Positions 24,861 to 33,791 of a stretch of DNA of 64,000 nt are shown piece after piece (the stretch's first letter is position 1; each line of letters begins with the position of its first letter). This DNA is from Mucilaginibacter tolerans (lineage in GTDB: Bacteria > Bacteroidota > Bacteroidia > Sphingobacteriales > Sphingobacteriaceae), in the NCBI RefSeq assembly GCF_030519375.1, contig NZ_JAUMKB010000004.1:248001-312000 (forward strand), given 5' to 3'. The translations under genes and the position numbers were made by a program. Under the pieces are notes generated by a model. That model ran no database searches. It was given only the letters and a program-made list of their open reading frames with translations, and was not told the origin of the DNA.

Positions 24861-26089
24861 TTAGTTTGTTGAGTGAGGCCTGCGAATTAGAGCACGGGCT
24901 GGCTTGCTCATATCTGTATGCAGCATTTTCCATAAAGCAAAGCGCTTCAGAAGGCGACATTACCTGGGATCAGCTTCAATATGCGCGCAGGTGGGCTGGT
25001 CAGCTTTATTTTATTGCATCGCAGGAAATGTTCCACCTGTCGCAAGCCTGGAATTTGCTGACCGCCCTGGGGGGAACCCCTTATTATGGCCGTCCAAATT
25101 TCCCACAAAGCCATCGTTATTATCCGATCGATCTGCCCCTTGTCCTGGAGCCGTTTGGCGAACGTGCATTGAAACGATTTATATTTTATGAGCTGCCGGA
25201 ACATGTTTCAGATGTTGAATTCCTGGTAAAAGAGTTTCATATACCTAAAGAGCGTATTCAAAAAGCTTTTACTGTTGGTAAGCTGTATGAAAGTATTTTA
25301 AACGGCATTAAGCAAATACCGGAGAGCAAGTTGTTCATAGGCGATCCGGCACTGCAGGTTGGGCCTGAGGTTTGCCATTTTAATGAGATCGTAAAAGTTA
25401 CTAATCGCGAGACTGCTTTACGGGCAATACACACCATTACAGAACAGGGTGAGGGCACAAAAACCGATCAATTGGACTGCCATTATGGATTGTATCTGGA
25501 AATAGAGCGAGAATATAGAAATATGCGGATAGCAGCTACTGAGAAGGGTTTAAAATTTGAGCCGGCACGAAAAGTAATAGAAAATCCTATGCCGGCCTTT
25601 TATGCGGGTCAGATTCTTGCGGGGGCAAACGTAATCAAAAACGATTTCAGTAGCCATGTGTCTGTTCTGTTTGATAATATATATAGCCTTATGTTGCGGA
25701 TGCTTCAATATGTTTTTCAGTCGGGCCCTTTGCCCGACGGACTCCAAAAAAACATTGCTGATGGCTCGATACAGCTAATGACGCGGGTACTTAAGCCATT
25801 AGGTGAGGCATTGACGCTTCTTCCTTCGGGACATGGAAACGACCTGAAATGCGGGCCTTCCTTTGGACTATACAGACATGTGTCGTTTCCAGCAAACTTT
25901 AGGGAAACGCTTTATTTGATTATAGAAGCATTAACCCAAAGTGCTGATCAATGTAAGGTTCTGAGCAATAACGCAGCGGCACCCGCCCAATTGCTCAATG
26001 CAACGGCAAATCTTGTTTCAGTACAGACTTATATATCCAATGTGGCTGCAATGAGTTTGGCCGAATTTGCGAGTGCAGTAAAATCCTGA
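24830..26089 (+). CDS. VioB-type ferritin-like protein
   Basis: A 419-residue protein with an N-terminal ferritin-like domain of the kind found in VioB-type iminophenyl-pyruvate dimer synthases. Candidate iron ligands are in SEACELEHGLACSYLYAAF (Glu16, Glu19, His22) and SQEMFHLSQAWNLL (Glu66, His69), followed by the typical LTALGGTPYYGRPNFP. The part after about residue 230 is not recognised. VioB relatives act after a hydrogen-peroxide-producing oxidase in indolocarbazole and violacein synthesis, which makes the coupling with a GMC enzyme and a peroxidase suggestive. The start overlaps the end of the GMC frame by 31 nt, implying translational coupling. Confidence 0.8.
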   Translation: MASNGKRSEIISLLSEACELEHGLACSYLYAAFSIKQSASEGDITWDQLQYARRWAGQLYFIASQEMFHLSQAWNLLTALGGTPYYGRPNFPQSHRYYPIDLPLVLEPFGERALKRFIFYELPEHVSDVEFLVKEFHIPKERIQKAFTVGKLYESILNGIKQIPESKLFIGDPALQVGPEVCHFNEIVKVTNRETALRAIHTITEQGEGTKTDQLDCHYGLYLEIEREYRNMRIAATEKGLKFEPARKVIENPMPAFYAGQILAGANVIKNDFSSHVSVLFDNIYSLMLRMLQYVFQSGPLPDGLQKNIADGSIQLMTRVLKPLGEALTLLPSGHGNDLKCGPSFGLYRHVSFPANFRETLYLIIEALTQSADQCKVLSNNAAAPAQLLNATANLVSVQTYISNVAAMSLAEFASAVKS

Positions 26090-26108
26090 TCGGCCTAAAA
26101 AAATAGAA

Positions 26109-26144
26109 AACGGGACAACCATCAGAATTTGATGTTGCCCCGTT
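26109..26144. terminator. Terminator between the ferritin-like gene and tRNA-Arg
   Basis: AACGGG and CAAC...ATC on the left pair with GATGTTG and CCCCGTT on the right, with a small bulge. On the minus strand the stem is followed by a T-rich run, as expected for termination of the tRNA, whose 3' end is 4 nt away. It may also stop the converging cassette. Confidence 0.65.
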
Positions 26145-26147
26145 GAG

Positions 26148-26219
26148 TGTTCCCGACGAGATTCGAACTCATATCATCAGAACCGGAATCTGACATTCTA
26201 TCCATTGAACTACGGGAAC
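26148..26219 (-). tRNA. tRNA-Arg (anticodon CCG)
   Basis: A 72-nt tRNA on the minus strand. The acceptor arms GTTCCCG and CGGGAAC pair perfectly, with an A discriminator and no encoded CCA. The anticodon stem TCAGA/TCTGA encloses the loop TTCCGGT, giving anticodon CCG (reads CGG). The T arm has TTCGAAT with G53-C61 intact. A TATATTTG box lies 10 nt upstream and a terminator lies 4 nt downstream. It is the only intact member of three tRNA-Arg(CCG) copies here. Confidence 0.95.
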
Positions 26220-26228
26220 AATGCGCTG

Positions 26229-26236
26229 CAAATATA
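26229..26236 (-). promoter_or_regulatory. -7 box of the tRNA-Arg promoter
   Basis: TATATTTG (minus strand) matches TAnnTTTG and lies 10 nt upstream of the tRNA 5' end. The same box at the same distance (20809-20816) precedes the decayed copy, showing that the duplication included the promoter. Confidence 0.6.
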
Positions 26237-26308
26237 ACTATTAGAAAGAATTAAGGGCATGGTTACTTTTTAAAATCAAAAGTGTAACATTTTTGAAATA
26301 TTAAAATG

Positions 26309-26345
26309 TTTAAAAACTTTTTAAATTTTTTAGAAAGTTTTTAAA
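26309..26345. promoter_or_regulatory. Inverted repeat, candidate ROK operator
   Basis: Arms TTTAAAAACTTT (26309-26320) and AAAGTTTTTAAA (26334-26345) are perfect complements with a 13-nt spacer, and the right arm ends 30 nt before the ROK start codon. Position and symmetry suggest autoregulation by the ROK protein. The very AT-rich context makes chance repeats more likely than usual. Confidence 0.45.
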
Positions 26346-26375
26346 AATATTTATATTGCAATCGTAATATAAAAC

Positions 26376-27566
26376 ATGACCAAACTTTTACCCGAGTCAC
26401 CAAGCCATTTGTCTATTGTTAAAGCATTGTACTTTAATGGCACAATTTCTTGCTCAGATATCAGCAAGATAACCGGCGCTAGCATTCCAAATGTTTCAAA
26501 AAATCTTTACGAGCTTATTGATGAGGGCTTTGTGATTGAAAAAGGATTTGCAGAATCAAAGGGCGGTCGCAAGCCGCTGATGTATTCATTGGTTGCCGGT
26601 AAGTTTTATATCGTATCGGTTGCGATGGACCAGTTTTCAACCAGGATAGCAATCGTTGACGTAAACAACAGTTTTGTTAAAGACGTTGAATGTTTTGATT
26701 TTAATCTATATGATGTCAATACAAGTGCAGACTATCTCATTGAAAAAATAAACGACTTTATTGATAACTCAGGCATAAGTAAAAAGGAAATTTATGGTAT
26801 CGGTATTGCAATGCCCGGCTTTTTTGATATCAGTACCGGCACTAATAAAACCTTTTTAAAGAACGATGGCAAAAGCCTTCGTGATTATATCTCTGAATTT
26901 ACCGGTGTTCCAACTTTTATTGATAACGACTCCAGCGCAATTGCTTTAGCTGAGTTAAAATTCGGGGTAGGCAGGACGAAAAAGGAGATTATGGTCATTA
27001 ATATAGGGTGGGGGATTGGGTTAGGAATGATCGTAAATGGCAAAATATTCAGAGGATTTAGTGGATTTGCCGGTGAGTTTAGTCATATACCTCTATTCAA
27101 AAACGGGCGGATATGCAGTTGCGGAAAACGCGGATGTTTGGAGACAGAAGTTTCATTAGTTATTATTGAGCAAAAAGCTCAAAAAGCGATCAGCACCGGG
27201 GAGTACAGTACCATTACCGCTAATGAAAATGGTAAAGTAACCATATCCTCCATACTTGCCGAAGCTAATAAAGGAGACCATCTCGCAATAAAACTCATAT
27301 CGGAAGCCGGGTACTATATTGGGCAAGGTATCGCTGTTTTGATACATATCATGAATCCGCAAAGTATTGTCTTAAGCGGAAAAGGAAGCGAAGCCGGTAA
27401 GGTGTGGTTAGCGCCGATACAACAGGCGCTTAACGAATTATGTATCCCCGCATTATTAAATAGTACCGAAGTCATCTTATCTCCGCTGGGTAGTAATGCC
27501 CAGTTAATAGGGGCAGCCGCCCTCGTCGTCGACAATGTCGATAAGTTAATTTTCGCAACTCAATAA
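26376..27566 (+). CDS. ROK-family transcriptional repressor (NagC/XylR-like)
   Basis: A 396-residue protein with an N-terminal winged helix (about 1-65: ISCSDISKITGASIPNVSKNLYEL) and a C-terminal ROK fold. The ROK zinc site is visible as His237 and C247-x-C249-x4-C254 (GRICSCGKRGCLE). The sugar-binding ExGH-type region is GFAGEFSHIP. The glucokinase-like phosphate loop is poor (VAMDQFSTRIAIVD), supporting a sensor and repressor rather than a kinase. It sits 39 nt upstream of the SusC/SusD pair and should control it in response to a sugar or sugar phosphate. Confidence 0.88.
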   Translation: MTKLLPESPSHLSIVKALYFNGTISCSDISKITGASIPNVSKNLYELIDEGFVIEKGFAESKGGRKPLMYSLVAGKFYIVSVAMDQFSTRIAIVDVNNSFVKDVECFDFNLYDVNTSADYLIEKINDFIDNSGISKKEIYGIGIAMPGFFDISTGTNKTFLKNDGKSLRDYISEFTGVPTFIDNDSSAIALAELKFGVGRTKKEIMVINIGWGIGLGMIVNGKIFRGFSGFAGEFSHIPLFKNGRICSCGKRGCLETEVSLVIIEQKAQKAISTGEYSTITANENGKVTISSILAEANKGDHLAIKLISEAGYYIGQGIAVLIHIMNPQSIVLSGKGSEAGKVWLAPIQQALNELCIPALLNSTEVILSPLGSNAQLIGAAALVVDNVDKLIFATQ

Positions 27567-27605
27567 CAAATAAATAATCAATTAACTAACTAACAATCCA
27601 AATTT

Positions 27606-30600
27606 ATGCAAAAACTCTACTGTGTTTGCAAAAGCGCTTTACTACTTCTGCTGGTTATACTGGCAAATGGCGCTTTTGCCCAGGTCGTAGTTACAGGTAA
27701 GGTAACTGATGACTCCGGCCCCCTTCCAAGTGTAAGTGTTTCCCTTAAAGGTACAACATCAGGTACACAAACTGATGTTAACGGAAAGTTCTCTATCAGC
27801 GCAAAAAAGGGCGACATTTTAAGATTTTCTCTTGTTGGTTATAAACCTCAGGAGGTGACTATTGCTAATCAAACTGTTGTTAACATCCGATTAGCGCCTA
27901 ACAGCAATGAACTGCAAGCCGTCGTAGTAACATCATTCGGTATCAAAAGACAAGAAAGATCGTTAGGTTACTCTACGGCTACTGTATCTGCAAAGGAACT
28001 TACCGAATCAGGTAATACCAACTTTGCATCAGCTTTGTATGGTAAAGCCCCTGGTGTTCAAATTAATACCGCTCCGGGTGGTGCCAGCAGCGCTGTCAAT
28101 GTGCAAATTCGTGGTATTAACTCTTTGGGGAGTATTGGACAACCTCTTTATGTTGTAGACGGGGTTATTTTACGAAGTGAAGGTCAATATGGTGCAAACG
28201 GACGTAACAATGGCAGTTACTGGGACGATCAGCGCATCCGCGGCAACGGTATATTAGATGTTAACCCTCAGGATATTGAGAGCTTAACAGTACTAAAAGG
28301 AGCAAGTGCAACCGCACTTTACGGCTCTGACGCTACCAATGGTGTCATTGTTATCACAACAAAAAAGGGTGCTAAAGGTAATGGCCCAAGAGTTGAGATA
28401 AATTACTACGGTAGCACTGAACAGGCTGCTTTTTTACCGCAGTTCCAAAATGTTTACGGACAAGGTTATGACCGTGCTACAAACGTAGCGGTTGGTGCTA
28501 ACGAAGACGGCTGGATAGTAGATGCCCAGTCACCAACCGGTTTTCGCCCCAACTTCAGGCCATATGCCGATTTTGGTCCAAAAATGGATGGGCAAATGGT
28601 ACAATGGTGGGATGGTTCAATTCGCCCTTACTCGCCTCAGCCGAATAACTATAAAGATATTTTCAGAACCGGTTACAGCTCATCTGCCAACGCTGCAATA
28701 TCTAACCAAACCGACAACTATAACTATCGCTTATCTGCAACAAGATTGGACTACAGCGGTATTCAACGCGAATCCAACGTGCAGAAAAATACATTCAGCT
28801 TAAATAGCGGGGTGAAACTGAGCAAAAGCGTTAGTGTAGACCTGATCGCTAACTATGTTAATACTCTTACTCATAACCGTCCTTATCAAACCAACCAATT
28901 AGCTGCTTCATATGATGGCTTTTTTGGTCGTGAGGAAAATATGAACCTGGTGCTGCAAAAGTATCAAACATCGCAAGGATATGATTGGGTACCTAACGAT
29001 CAAACTGCCCGCAACCCTTCAGAAGCATTTATTTTTAGAGTAAGGCCTAATCTTTATGATTATTTCTGGACCACGTTAAAAAACACTGCAGATGAAAATG
29101 AGAACCGCTTATATTCAAGCGCGTCTTTAAACTGGGATATCATTAAACATCTGAAATTCAGAACAAGGGTGGGTAATGACTTTACTTCACGCAGTGAGGA
29201 AGATAAACAATACAATCAGTATCCATCAGCTTTTAACCCTCAAGGCAATAGCACCGGTGGCTACCAGGTTTCTAATGGCATTTATTCTATTGTTTATAAT
29301 GACGAGTTGTTAACTTACTCTAACAACCTAACCAAAGACCTGACTTACTCTGCAAGCGCAGGCTTCACCTACAGAACGGAGCACTACAGGGATCAGTCAT
29401 CAGGAACTACCAATGGTTTGGTTACAGAAAACTTCTTCTCATTAAGCAATTCTTACGGTATCTTATCAACCTCTGCAACCAGGCAGGCACTTATAAAATA
29501 CGGCTACTTTGGTATATTAAATTTTGCGTATAAAAATTACCTGTTTTTAGAAGGTACTGTGCGTCAGGAGTCTTCTTCTACGCTTCCACCGCAAAATAAC
29601 AGCTATTGGTATCCTTCTGTAAATGGTGGTTTTGTTTTTACAGACGCATTTAAAGATGCAATGCCATCATTTTTAAGCTATGGTAAACTAAGGGCATCTT
29701 ATGGAGTAGTTGGTACCCCCGCTCCAATTTACCGGTCAAATATATTGTACGCACAAAGTACATTGCAATCGGTTAACGGTCCTGTAACTTCATTGAGCAT
29801 ACCCGGCAGCTACGGTAACTCAACTCTAAAACCTGAAATGAAATACGAAAAGGAAATAGGGCTTGAAACCAGGTTTTTTAATGATAGATTAGGTATCGAT
29901 GTAACTTATTACGCCAACAGGGTAAAAGACCAGATCATTCAGTTGCAGGTAGCACCGAGCAACGGTGGCGGCAGTCAGCTTGTTAATGGCGGCGAGATCG
30001 GCAGCCATGGCTGGGAAATTGCGTTAAACGGCACACCGGTTGTAACCAGCGACTTTAAATGGCAATCACGTTTGAACTTTGCATTTAACCGTTCAAAACT
30101 TTATAGCTTGCCAACAGGTGTTCCTCAGTTAATTTTCTATACTGCTGAACAAAATGCTATTTATATTTCAGCAAAACCAGGTGAAGAATTGGGTAATATT
30201 TATGTAAACCCTATTGCAACCGATGCTAAAGGCAACAAAGAAGTTGATGCCAATGGTTTGTTTATAATTGACAACAGCAGATACGTTAAGGCTGGTAATA
30301 TACTACCAAAAGTGTCTGGTGGTATAGCTAATACTTTTAACTATAAAAACTTCTCATTAGACGTGCTGGTCGATTATCGCCTGGGTGGTAAGTTAGTGTC
30401 AACGCCGCAAAAATATGCGATCGGAGCAGGTATGTACCAGAGCACTTTAAAGTATCGTGATGCGGCACATGGTGGTATGTCTTATTATGTAAACAATTCA
30501 GGTACTTATGTGCCAACTTCAGCCAGCGCCGGGCCTAATGGAGAAAAAGTGTACAATGACGGTGTGATATTACCGGGCGTAACGGCAAGCGGTGCACCAA

Positions 30601-30935
30601 ACACAACTATTATCCAGGCAGCTACTTATTACTTTAACACTTTCCAGTGGGGTAATCAGGCTGATAACCAGGACGGTGCCATTTTCAATAACAGCTATGT
30701 GAAATTACGTGAGGTTACTCTTGGCTACAAATTACCAAGCAGCCTAACCCAGCGTTTGGGTATCTATAATCTTAAAGTTTCAGCATTTGGCAGGAATCTA
30801 TTGTACTTCTACCGGACATTGAAAAATCTGGATCCGGAAACGATGCTGGGAAGCGCGTGGTACAATCAGGGTGTTGATAATGGTTCTATGCCGGCGACCC
30901 GTGTCTTTGGTGTGTCATTAAATGCAAGCTTCTAA
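27606..30935 (+). CDS. SusC/RagA-family TonB-linked outer-membrane transporter
   Basis: An 1109-residue outer-membrane protein: signal peptide ending GAFAQ, a carboxypeptidase-regulatory-like domain (about 28-105, GKVTDDSGPLPSVSVSLKGT), a plug domain (about 110-235, with LGSIGQPLYVVDGV and VLKGASATALYGSDATNGVI), then a 22-strand barrel ending in an aromatic residue (SLNASF). SusC-type proteins import oligosaccharides or other large nutrients with TonB energy and pair with a SusD lid, here the next gene. The substrate cannot be read from the sequence. No glycoside hydrolase is adjacent. Confidence 0.95.
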   Translation: MQKLYCVCKSALLLLLVILANGAFAQVVVTGKVTDDSGPLPSVSVSLKGTTSGTQTDVNGKFSISAKKGDILRFSLVGYKPQEVTIANQTVVNIRLAPNSNELQAVVVTSFGIKRQERSLGYSTATVSAKELTESGNTNFASALYGKAPGVQINTAPGGASSAVNVQIRGINSLGSIGQPLYVVDGVILRSEGQYGANGRNNGSYWDDQRIRGNGILDVNPQDIESLTVLKGASATALYGSDATNGVIVITTKKGAKGNGPRVEINYYGSTEQAAFLPQFQNVYGQGYDRATNVAVGANEDGWIVDAQSPTGFRPNFRPYADFGPKMDGQMVQWWDGSIRPYSPQPNNYKDIFRTGYSSSANAAISNQTDNYNYRLSATRLDYSGIQRESNVQKNTFSLNSGVKLSKSVSVDLIANYVNTLTHNRPYQTNQLAASYDGFFGREENMNLVLQKYQTSQGYDWVPNDQTARNPSEAFIFRVRPNLYDYFWTTLKNTADENENRLYSSASLNWDIIKHLKFRTRVGNDFTSRSEEDKQYNQYPSAFNPQGNSTGGYQVSNGIYSIVYNDELLTYSNNLTKDLTYSASAGFTYRTEHYRDQSSGTTNGLVTENFFSLSNSYGILSTSATRQALIKYGYFGILNFAYKNYLFLEGTVRQESSSTLPPQNNSYWYPSVNGGFVFTDAFKDAMPSFLSYGKLRASYGVVGTPAPIYRSNILYAQSTLQSVNGPVTSLSIPGSYGNSTLKPEMKYEKEIGLETRFFNDRLGIDVTYYANRVKDQIIQLQVAPSNGGGSQLVNGGEIGSHGWEIALNGTPVVTSDFKWQSRLNFAFNRSKLYSLPTGVPQLIFYTAEQNAIYISAKPGEELGNIYVNPIATDAKGNKEVDANGLFIIDNSRYVKAGNILPKVSGGIANTFNYKNFSLDVLVDYRLGGKLVSTPQKYAIGAGMYQSTLKYRDAAHGGMSYYVNNSGTYVPTSASAGPNGEKVYNDGVILPGVTASGAPNTTIIQAATYYFNTFQWGNQADNQDGAIFNNSYVKLREVTLGYKLPSSLTQRLGIYNLKVSAFGRNLLYFYRTLKNLDPETMLGSAWYNQGVDNGSMPATRVFGVSLNASF

Positions 30936-30962
30936 GTTGTTAAAACATTAAATAATCAGATA

Positions 30963-32549
30963 ATGAAAAAAATACTTATAAATATCAGTCTTCTGCTTTC
31001 CGTTGTTGTAGCGGTAAGTTCGTGCAAGAAAAAGCTGGCCGACGACTATAATAATCCCGAACTCAATCCAAAGGCTAACATACCCGGTTTCTTCACAGCG
31101 ATCCTTAATAACGACCGTGTTAGACCTTCATATTGGAATTTACGTACTTATTTGCTAACCGGAGTTGCAGTTTATTCGCAAAGCGCAAGTTTTGACAATG
31201 TAAACACGGCTTACCAGCAAAACGATGGCTATACCGGTAATTACTGGACCGATTTTTATTATGCCAGCGGCAACGGCAGCGGCGACCTTGCACTGTATAC
31301 CGCTATGCAAAATACATTTGCCGGTCTTTCAGCTACTGATCAGGCTAATCAAAAAGTGTTCATGGAAGCTGCAAAAGTTGTATTGTATGACCAGGCTTCA
31401 AAAATGGTTGATGCATGGGGCGACATTCCATTCAGCAAAGCCGGCAGCCTTGAATCGGGCAGTATTGTTAAAGATGCTCCGTTTGATGATGCCAAAACAC
31501 TTTATGCAACATTTATCAGTGGGCTTGACGAGGCCGCAACTTATTTCGGCGCATCAACTACAGTTTCATCATCCGGTTTTCAGAAACAGGATATCATGCT
31601 GCACGGTAGTTTAGATATGTGGAGAAGGTATGCCAACTCTATACGTTTACGCTTACTAATGCGCATATCCAATGTTGACGCAAGCGCACAAGCCACCGTA
31701 ACCGCTATGCTGGCAGACCCTTCAGCTTATCCATTGATCGATGGTGGTAACGTAGGTACATATGACCCCGCATCATCTGACGTATTGCTACAGCCGCTTA
31801 CAACTTACCAAAACTCACCTTTGAACGCTTTTACAGAAAGCAGCAGCTATTTTGCACCGGATTACATGCTTAATACCGTTATGGCACCGGCTAACGATCC
31901 ACGTATGCCTGTTGTATTTGATAAGTTTGGAAACACCGTGAATGGTGTGTTTGTTCCAAATCCAACCTATAAGGCAATGCCTATAACTTATACGTCTGTG
32001 GAGCAGGCTAATAATTACACCAATTTCGCAATTTTAGACTCAGCCACTTTCCTGAACAATATCAAGTTGCCAGGTATCGTGATTACTGCATCCGAAGTGA
32101 ATTTTTTGAAAGCTGAAGCTTATGAGCGTTGGGGAAGTACCGGTGCGGCGCAAACTGCCTACAATAATGCCGTAAGCCAATCCGTATCATTTTATTATTA
32201 CTTGAACGGCTTAGGCGGTGGTAAAGTGCCTGCACCAACCCCTACAGACATTACTGCCTTTTTAAGTAACCCAAATGTAGCTTACTCAGGTACTTCTGAT
32301 CAGAAACTGGCATTAATCTGGACGCAGAAATGGGCGCATTTCGGCTGCCTGCAGGCTGATGAGGCGTGGTCTGAATACAGAAGGACTAAATTTCCGCAAT
32401 TAACATTTGTTACGCAAACCTTGAATGGTTACGCTCTGCCACCATCAAGGTTAGTTTATCCAAGTATCGAAACGGCATATAATAGTAACTATAACGCTGT
32501 TAGAGCTAAGGATACACGCGATACCAAGATATTCTGGGACGTAAAATAA
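30963..32549 (+). CDS. SusD/RagB-like outer-membrane lipoprotein (SusD-like_2 type)
   Basis: A 528-residue lipoprotein with signal MKKILINISLLLSVVVAVSSC (lipidated Cys21). The body follows the SusD-like_2 pattern: early NPELNPKANIPGFF, a TPR-like segment with LYDQASKMVDAWGDIPFSKA, and a late WTQKWAHFGCLQADEAWSEYRRT. It forms the surface lid that delivers ligand to the upstream SusC partner (27-nt gap). It is followed by a strong terminator, closing the ROK-SusC-SusD unit. Confidence 0.93.
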   Translation: MKKILINISLLLSVVVAVSSCKKKLADDYNNPELNPKANIPGFFTAILNNDRVRPSYWNLRTYLLTGVAVYSQSASFDNVNTAYQQNDGYTGNYWTDFYYASGNGSGDLALYTAMQNTFAGLSATDQANQKVFMEAAKVVLYDQASKMVDAWGDIPFSKAGSLESGSIVKDAPFDDAKTLYATFISGLDEAATYFGASTTVSSSGFQKQDIMLHGSLDMWRRYANSIRLRLLMRISNVDASAQATVTAMLADPSAYPLIDGGNVGTYDPASSDVLLQPLTTYQNSPLNAFTESSSYFAPDYMLNTVMAPANDPRMPVVFDKFGNTVNGVFVPNPTYKAMPITYTSVEQANNYTNFAILDSATFLNNIKLPGIVITASEVNFLKAEAYERWGSTGAAQTAYNNAVSQSVSFYYYLNGLGGGKVPAPTPTDITAFLSNPNVAYSGTSDQKLALIWTQKWAHFGCLQADEAWSEYRRTKFPQLTFVTQTLNGYALPPSRLVYPSIETAYNSNYNAVRAKDTRDTKIFWDVK

Positions 32550-32567
32550 TTTTAAAGAGTAATGTCA

Positions 32568-32601
32568 GGGCTCCCAGTTTTTAAACTGGGGGCCCTTTTT
32601 T
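32568..32601 (+). terminator. Intrinsic terminator after the SusD-like gene
   Basis: A 13-bp stem (32568-32580 with 32583-32595, one G-T pair) and 2-nt loop is followed by six T residues. It starts 19 nt after the SusD stop. Confidence 0.9.
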
Positions 32602-32629
32602 ATGTATTAAATTCGTGATTAGCTAAGCG

Positions 32630-32665
32630 CGGAATTAATCATTCTTTCCATTAAACTGCAGGAAC
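32630..32665 (-). pseudogene. 5'-half relict of tRNA-Arg(CCG) next to ychF
   Basis: On the minus strand this begins GTTCC and aligns with the first 36 nt of the intact tRNA-Arg, with 28 of 36 positions identical, including AATGGA, AGAATG and ATTCCG with the anticodon CCG; similarity then stops. It lies 10 nt after the ychF stop. It marks a third tRNA-Arg position and implies an ancestral ychF-tRNA-Arg order. Confidence 0.65.
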
Positions 32666-32674
32666 AGAACAACC

Positions 32675-33778
32675 TTACACATTAAACCTGAAATGCATAA
32701 TATCGCCATCCTGCACAATGTAGGTTTTACCTTCAATCGCCATTTTGCCCGCTTCTTTAATGGCTGCTTCTGAGCCATTGTATTTTACAAAGTCATCATA
32801 TTTGATCACCTCGGCGCGTATAAAACCTTTTTCAAAATCAGTATGGATCACTCCGGCTGCCTGTGGGGCAGTAAAACCTTTAGTGATGGTCCATGCACGG
32901 ACCTCCTGTACACCGGCCGTAAAGTAAGTAGCCAGGTTAAGTAATTTATAAGCAGCTTTGATCAGTTTATTTACGCCTGATTCAGCCAAACCCAGATCAT
33001 CCAAAAACATCTGGCGCTCTTCGTAGGTTTCGAGTTGGGAAATTTCAGACTCAATCTGTGCGGAGATGATCAGCACCTCGGCTTTTTCGTCTTTAACAGC
33101 GGCTTTCACCTTCTCTACATAAGCATTACCTGTGTTTACAGAAGCCTCATCCACATTGCAAACATACATTACAGGCTTTGCGGTAAGCAGCCATATATCG
33201 GAGATGTATTCTTTATCTTCCTCGGCAACAGGTGCAGTACGGGCTGATTTGCCTTCCAGCAAATGGTTTTTGTAAATGGTCAATACGTCAAAAGCCTTCT
33301 TTGCCTCTTTGTCGCCGCCTGTTTTAGCCATCTTTTCGATTTTGCTGATCTTTTTGTCAATCGAATCCAGATCCTTTAACTGCAATTCCGTATCTATGAT
33401 CTCTTTGTCGCGGATGGGGTCAACAGAGCCGTCTACGTGAATCACATTATCATTGTCGAAGCAACGCAAAACGTGGATAATGGCATTGGTTGCGCGGATA
33501 TTGGCCAAAAACTGGTTACCTAAACCTTCGCCCTTGCTGGCGCCTTTTACCAATCCTGCTATATCGACTATCTCGATGACATTTGGGACCGTATTCTTAG
33601 GCTCAACTATCTCTACCAGCTTATTTAACCGCTCATCCGGAACAGTAATCACGCCTACATTTGGTTCAATAGTACAGAACGGAAAGTTAGCCGCCTGTGC
33701 CTTGGCATTTGATAAGCAATTAAAAAGTGTCGATTTACCCACATTTGGCAAACCTACTATACCACATTGTAGTCCCAT
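32675..33778 (-). CDS. ychF: Redox-regulated ATPase YchF (Obg family)
   Basis: A 367-residue P-loop protein with the Obg-type order: G1 GLPNVGKSTLFN, then DIAGLVKGASKGEGLGN, and a non-canonical G4 region (YVCNVDEA) that explains the ATP preference of YchF. A coiled coil follows (about 130-200), and the C-terminal TGS domain ends KTYIVQDGDIMHFRFNV. YchF binds ribosomes and takes part in translation and oxidative-stress control. The gene is complete; a diverged copy of its last 28 codons lies 12 kb away at 20852. Confidence 0.96.
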   Translation of the reverse strand: MGLQCGIVGLPNVGKSTLFNCLSNAKAQAANFPFCTIEPNVGVITVPDERLNKLVEIVEPKNTVPNVIEIVDIAGLVKGASKGEGLGNQFLANIRATNAIIHVLRCFDNDNVIHVDGSVDPIRDKEIIDTELQLKDLDSIDKKISKIEKMAKTGGDKEAKKAFDVLTIYKNHLLEGKSARTAPVAEEDKEYISDIWLLTAKPVMYVCNVDEASVNTGNAYVEKVKAAVKDEKAEVLIISAQIESEISQLETYEERQMFLDDLGLAESGVNKLIKAAYKLLNLATYFTAGVQEVRAWTITKGFTAPQAAGVIHTDFEKGFIRAEVIKYDDFVKYNGSEAAIKEAGKMAIEGKTYIVQDGDIMHFRFNV

Positions 33779-33791
33779 ATTTTTTTAGAAT

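Noticed and set aside
20728..32665. Integrase, transposase or long direct att repeats expected for an active mobile element
   Set aside because: I looked for tyrosine or serine recombinases and IS transposases in the accessory segment and saw none; only the tRNA and ychF remnants support mobility.
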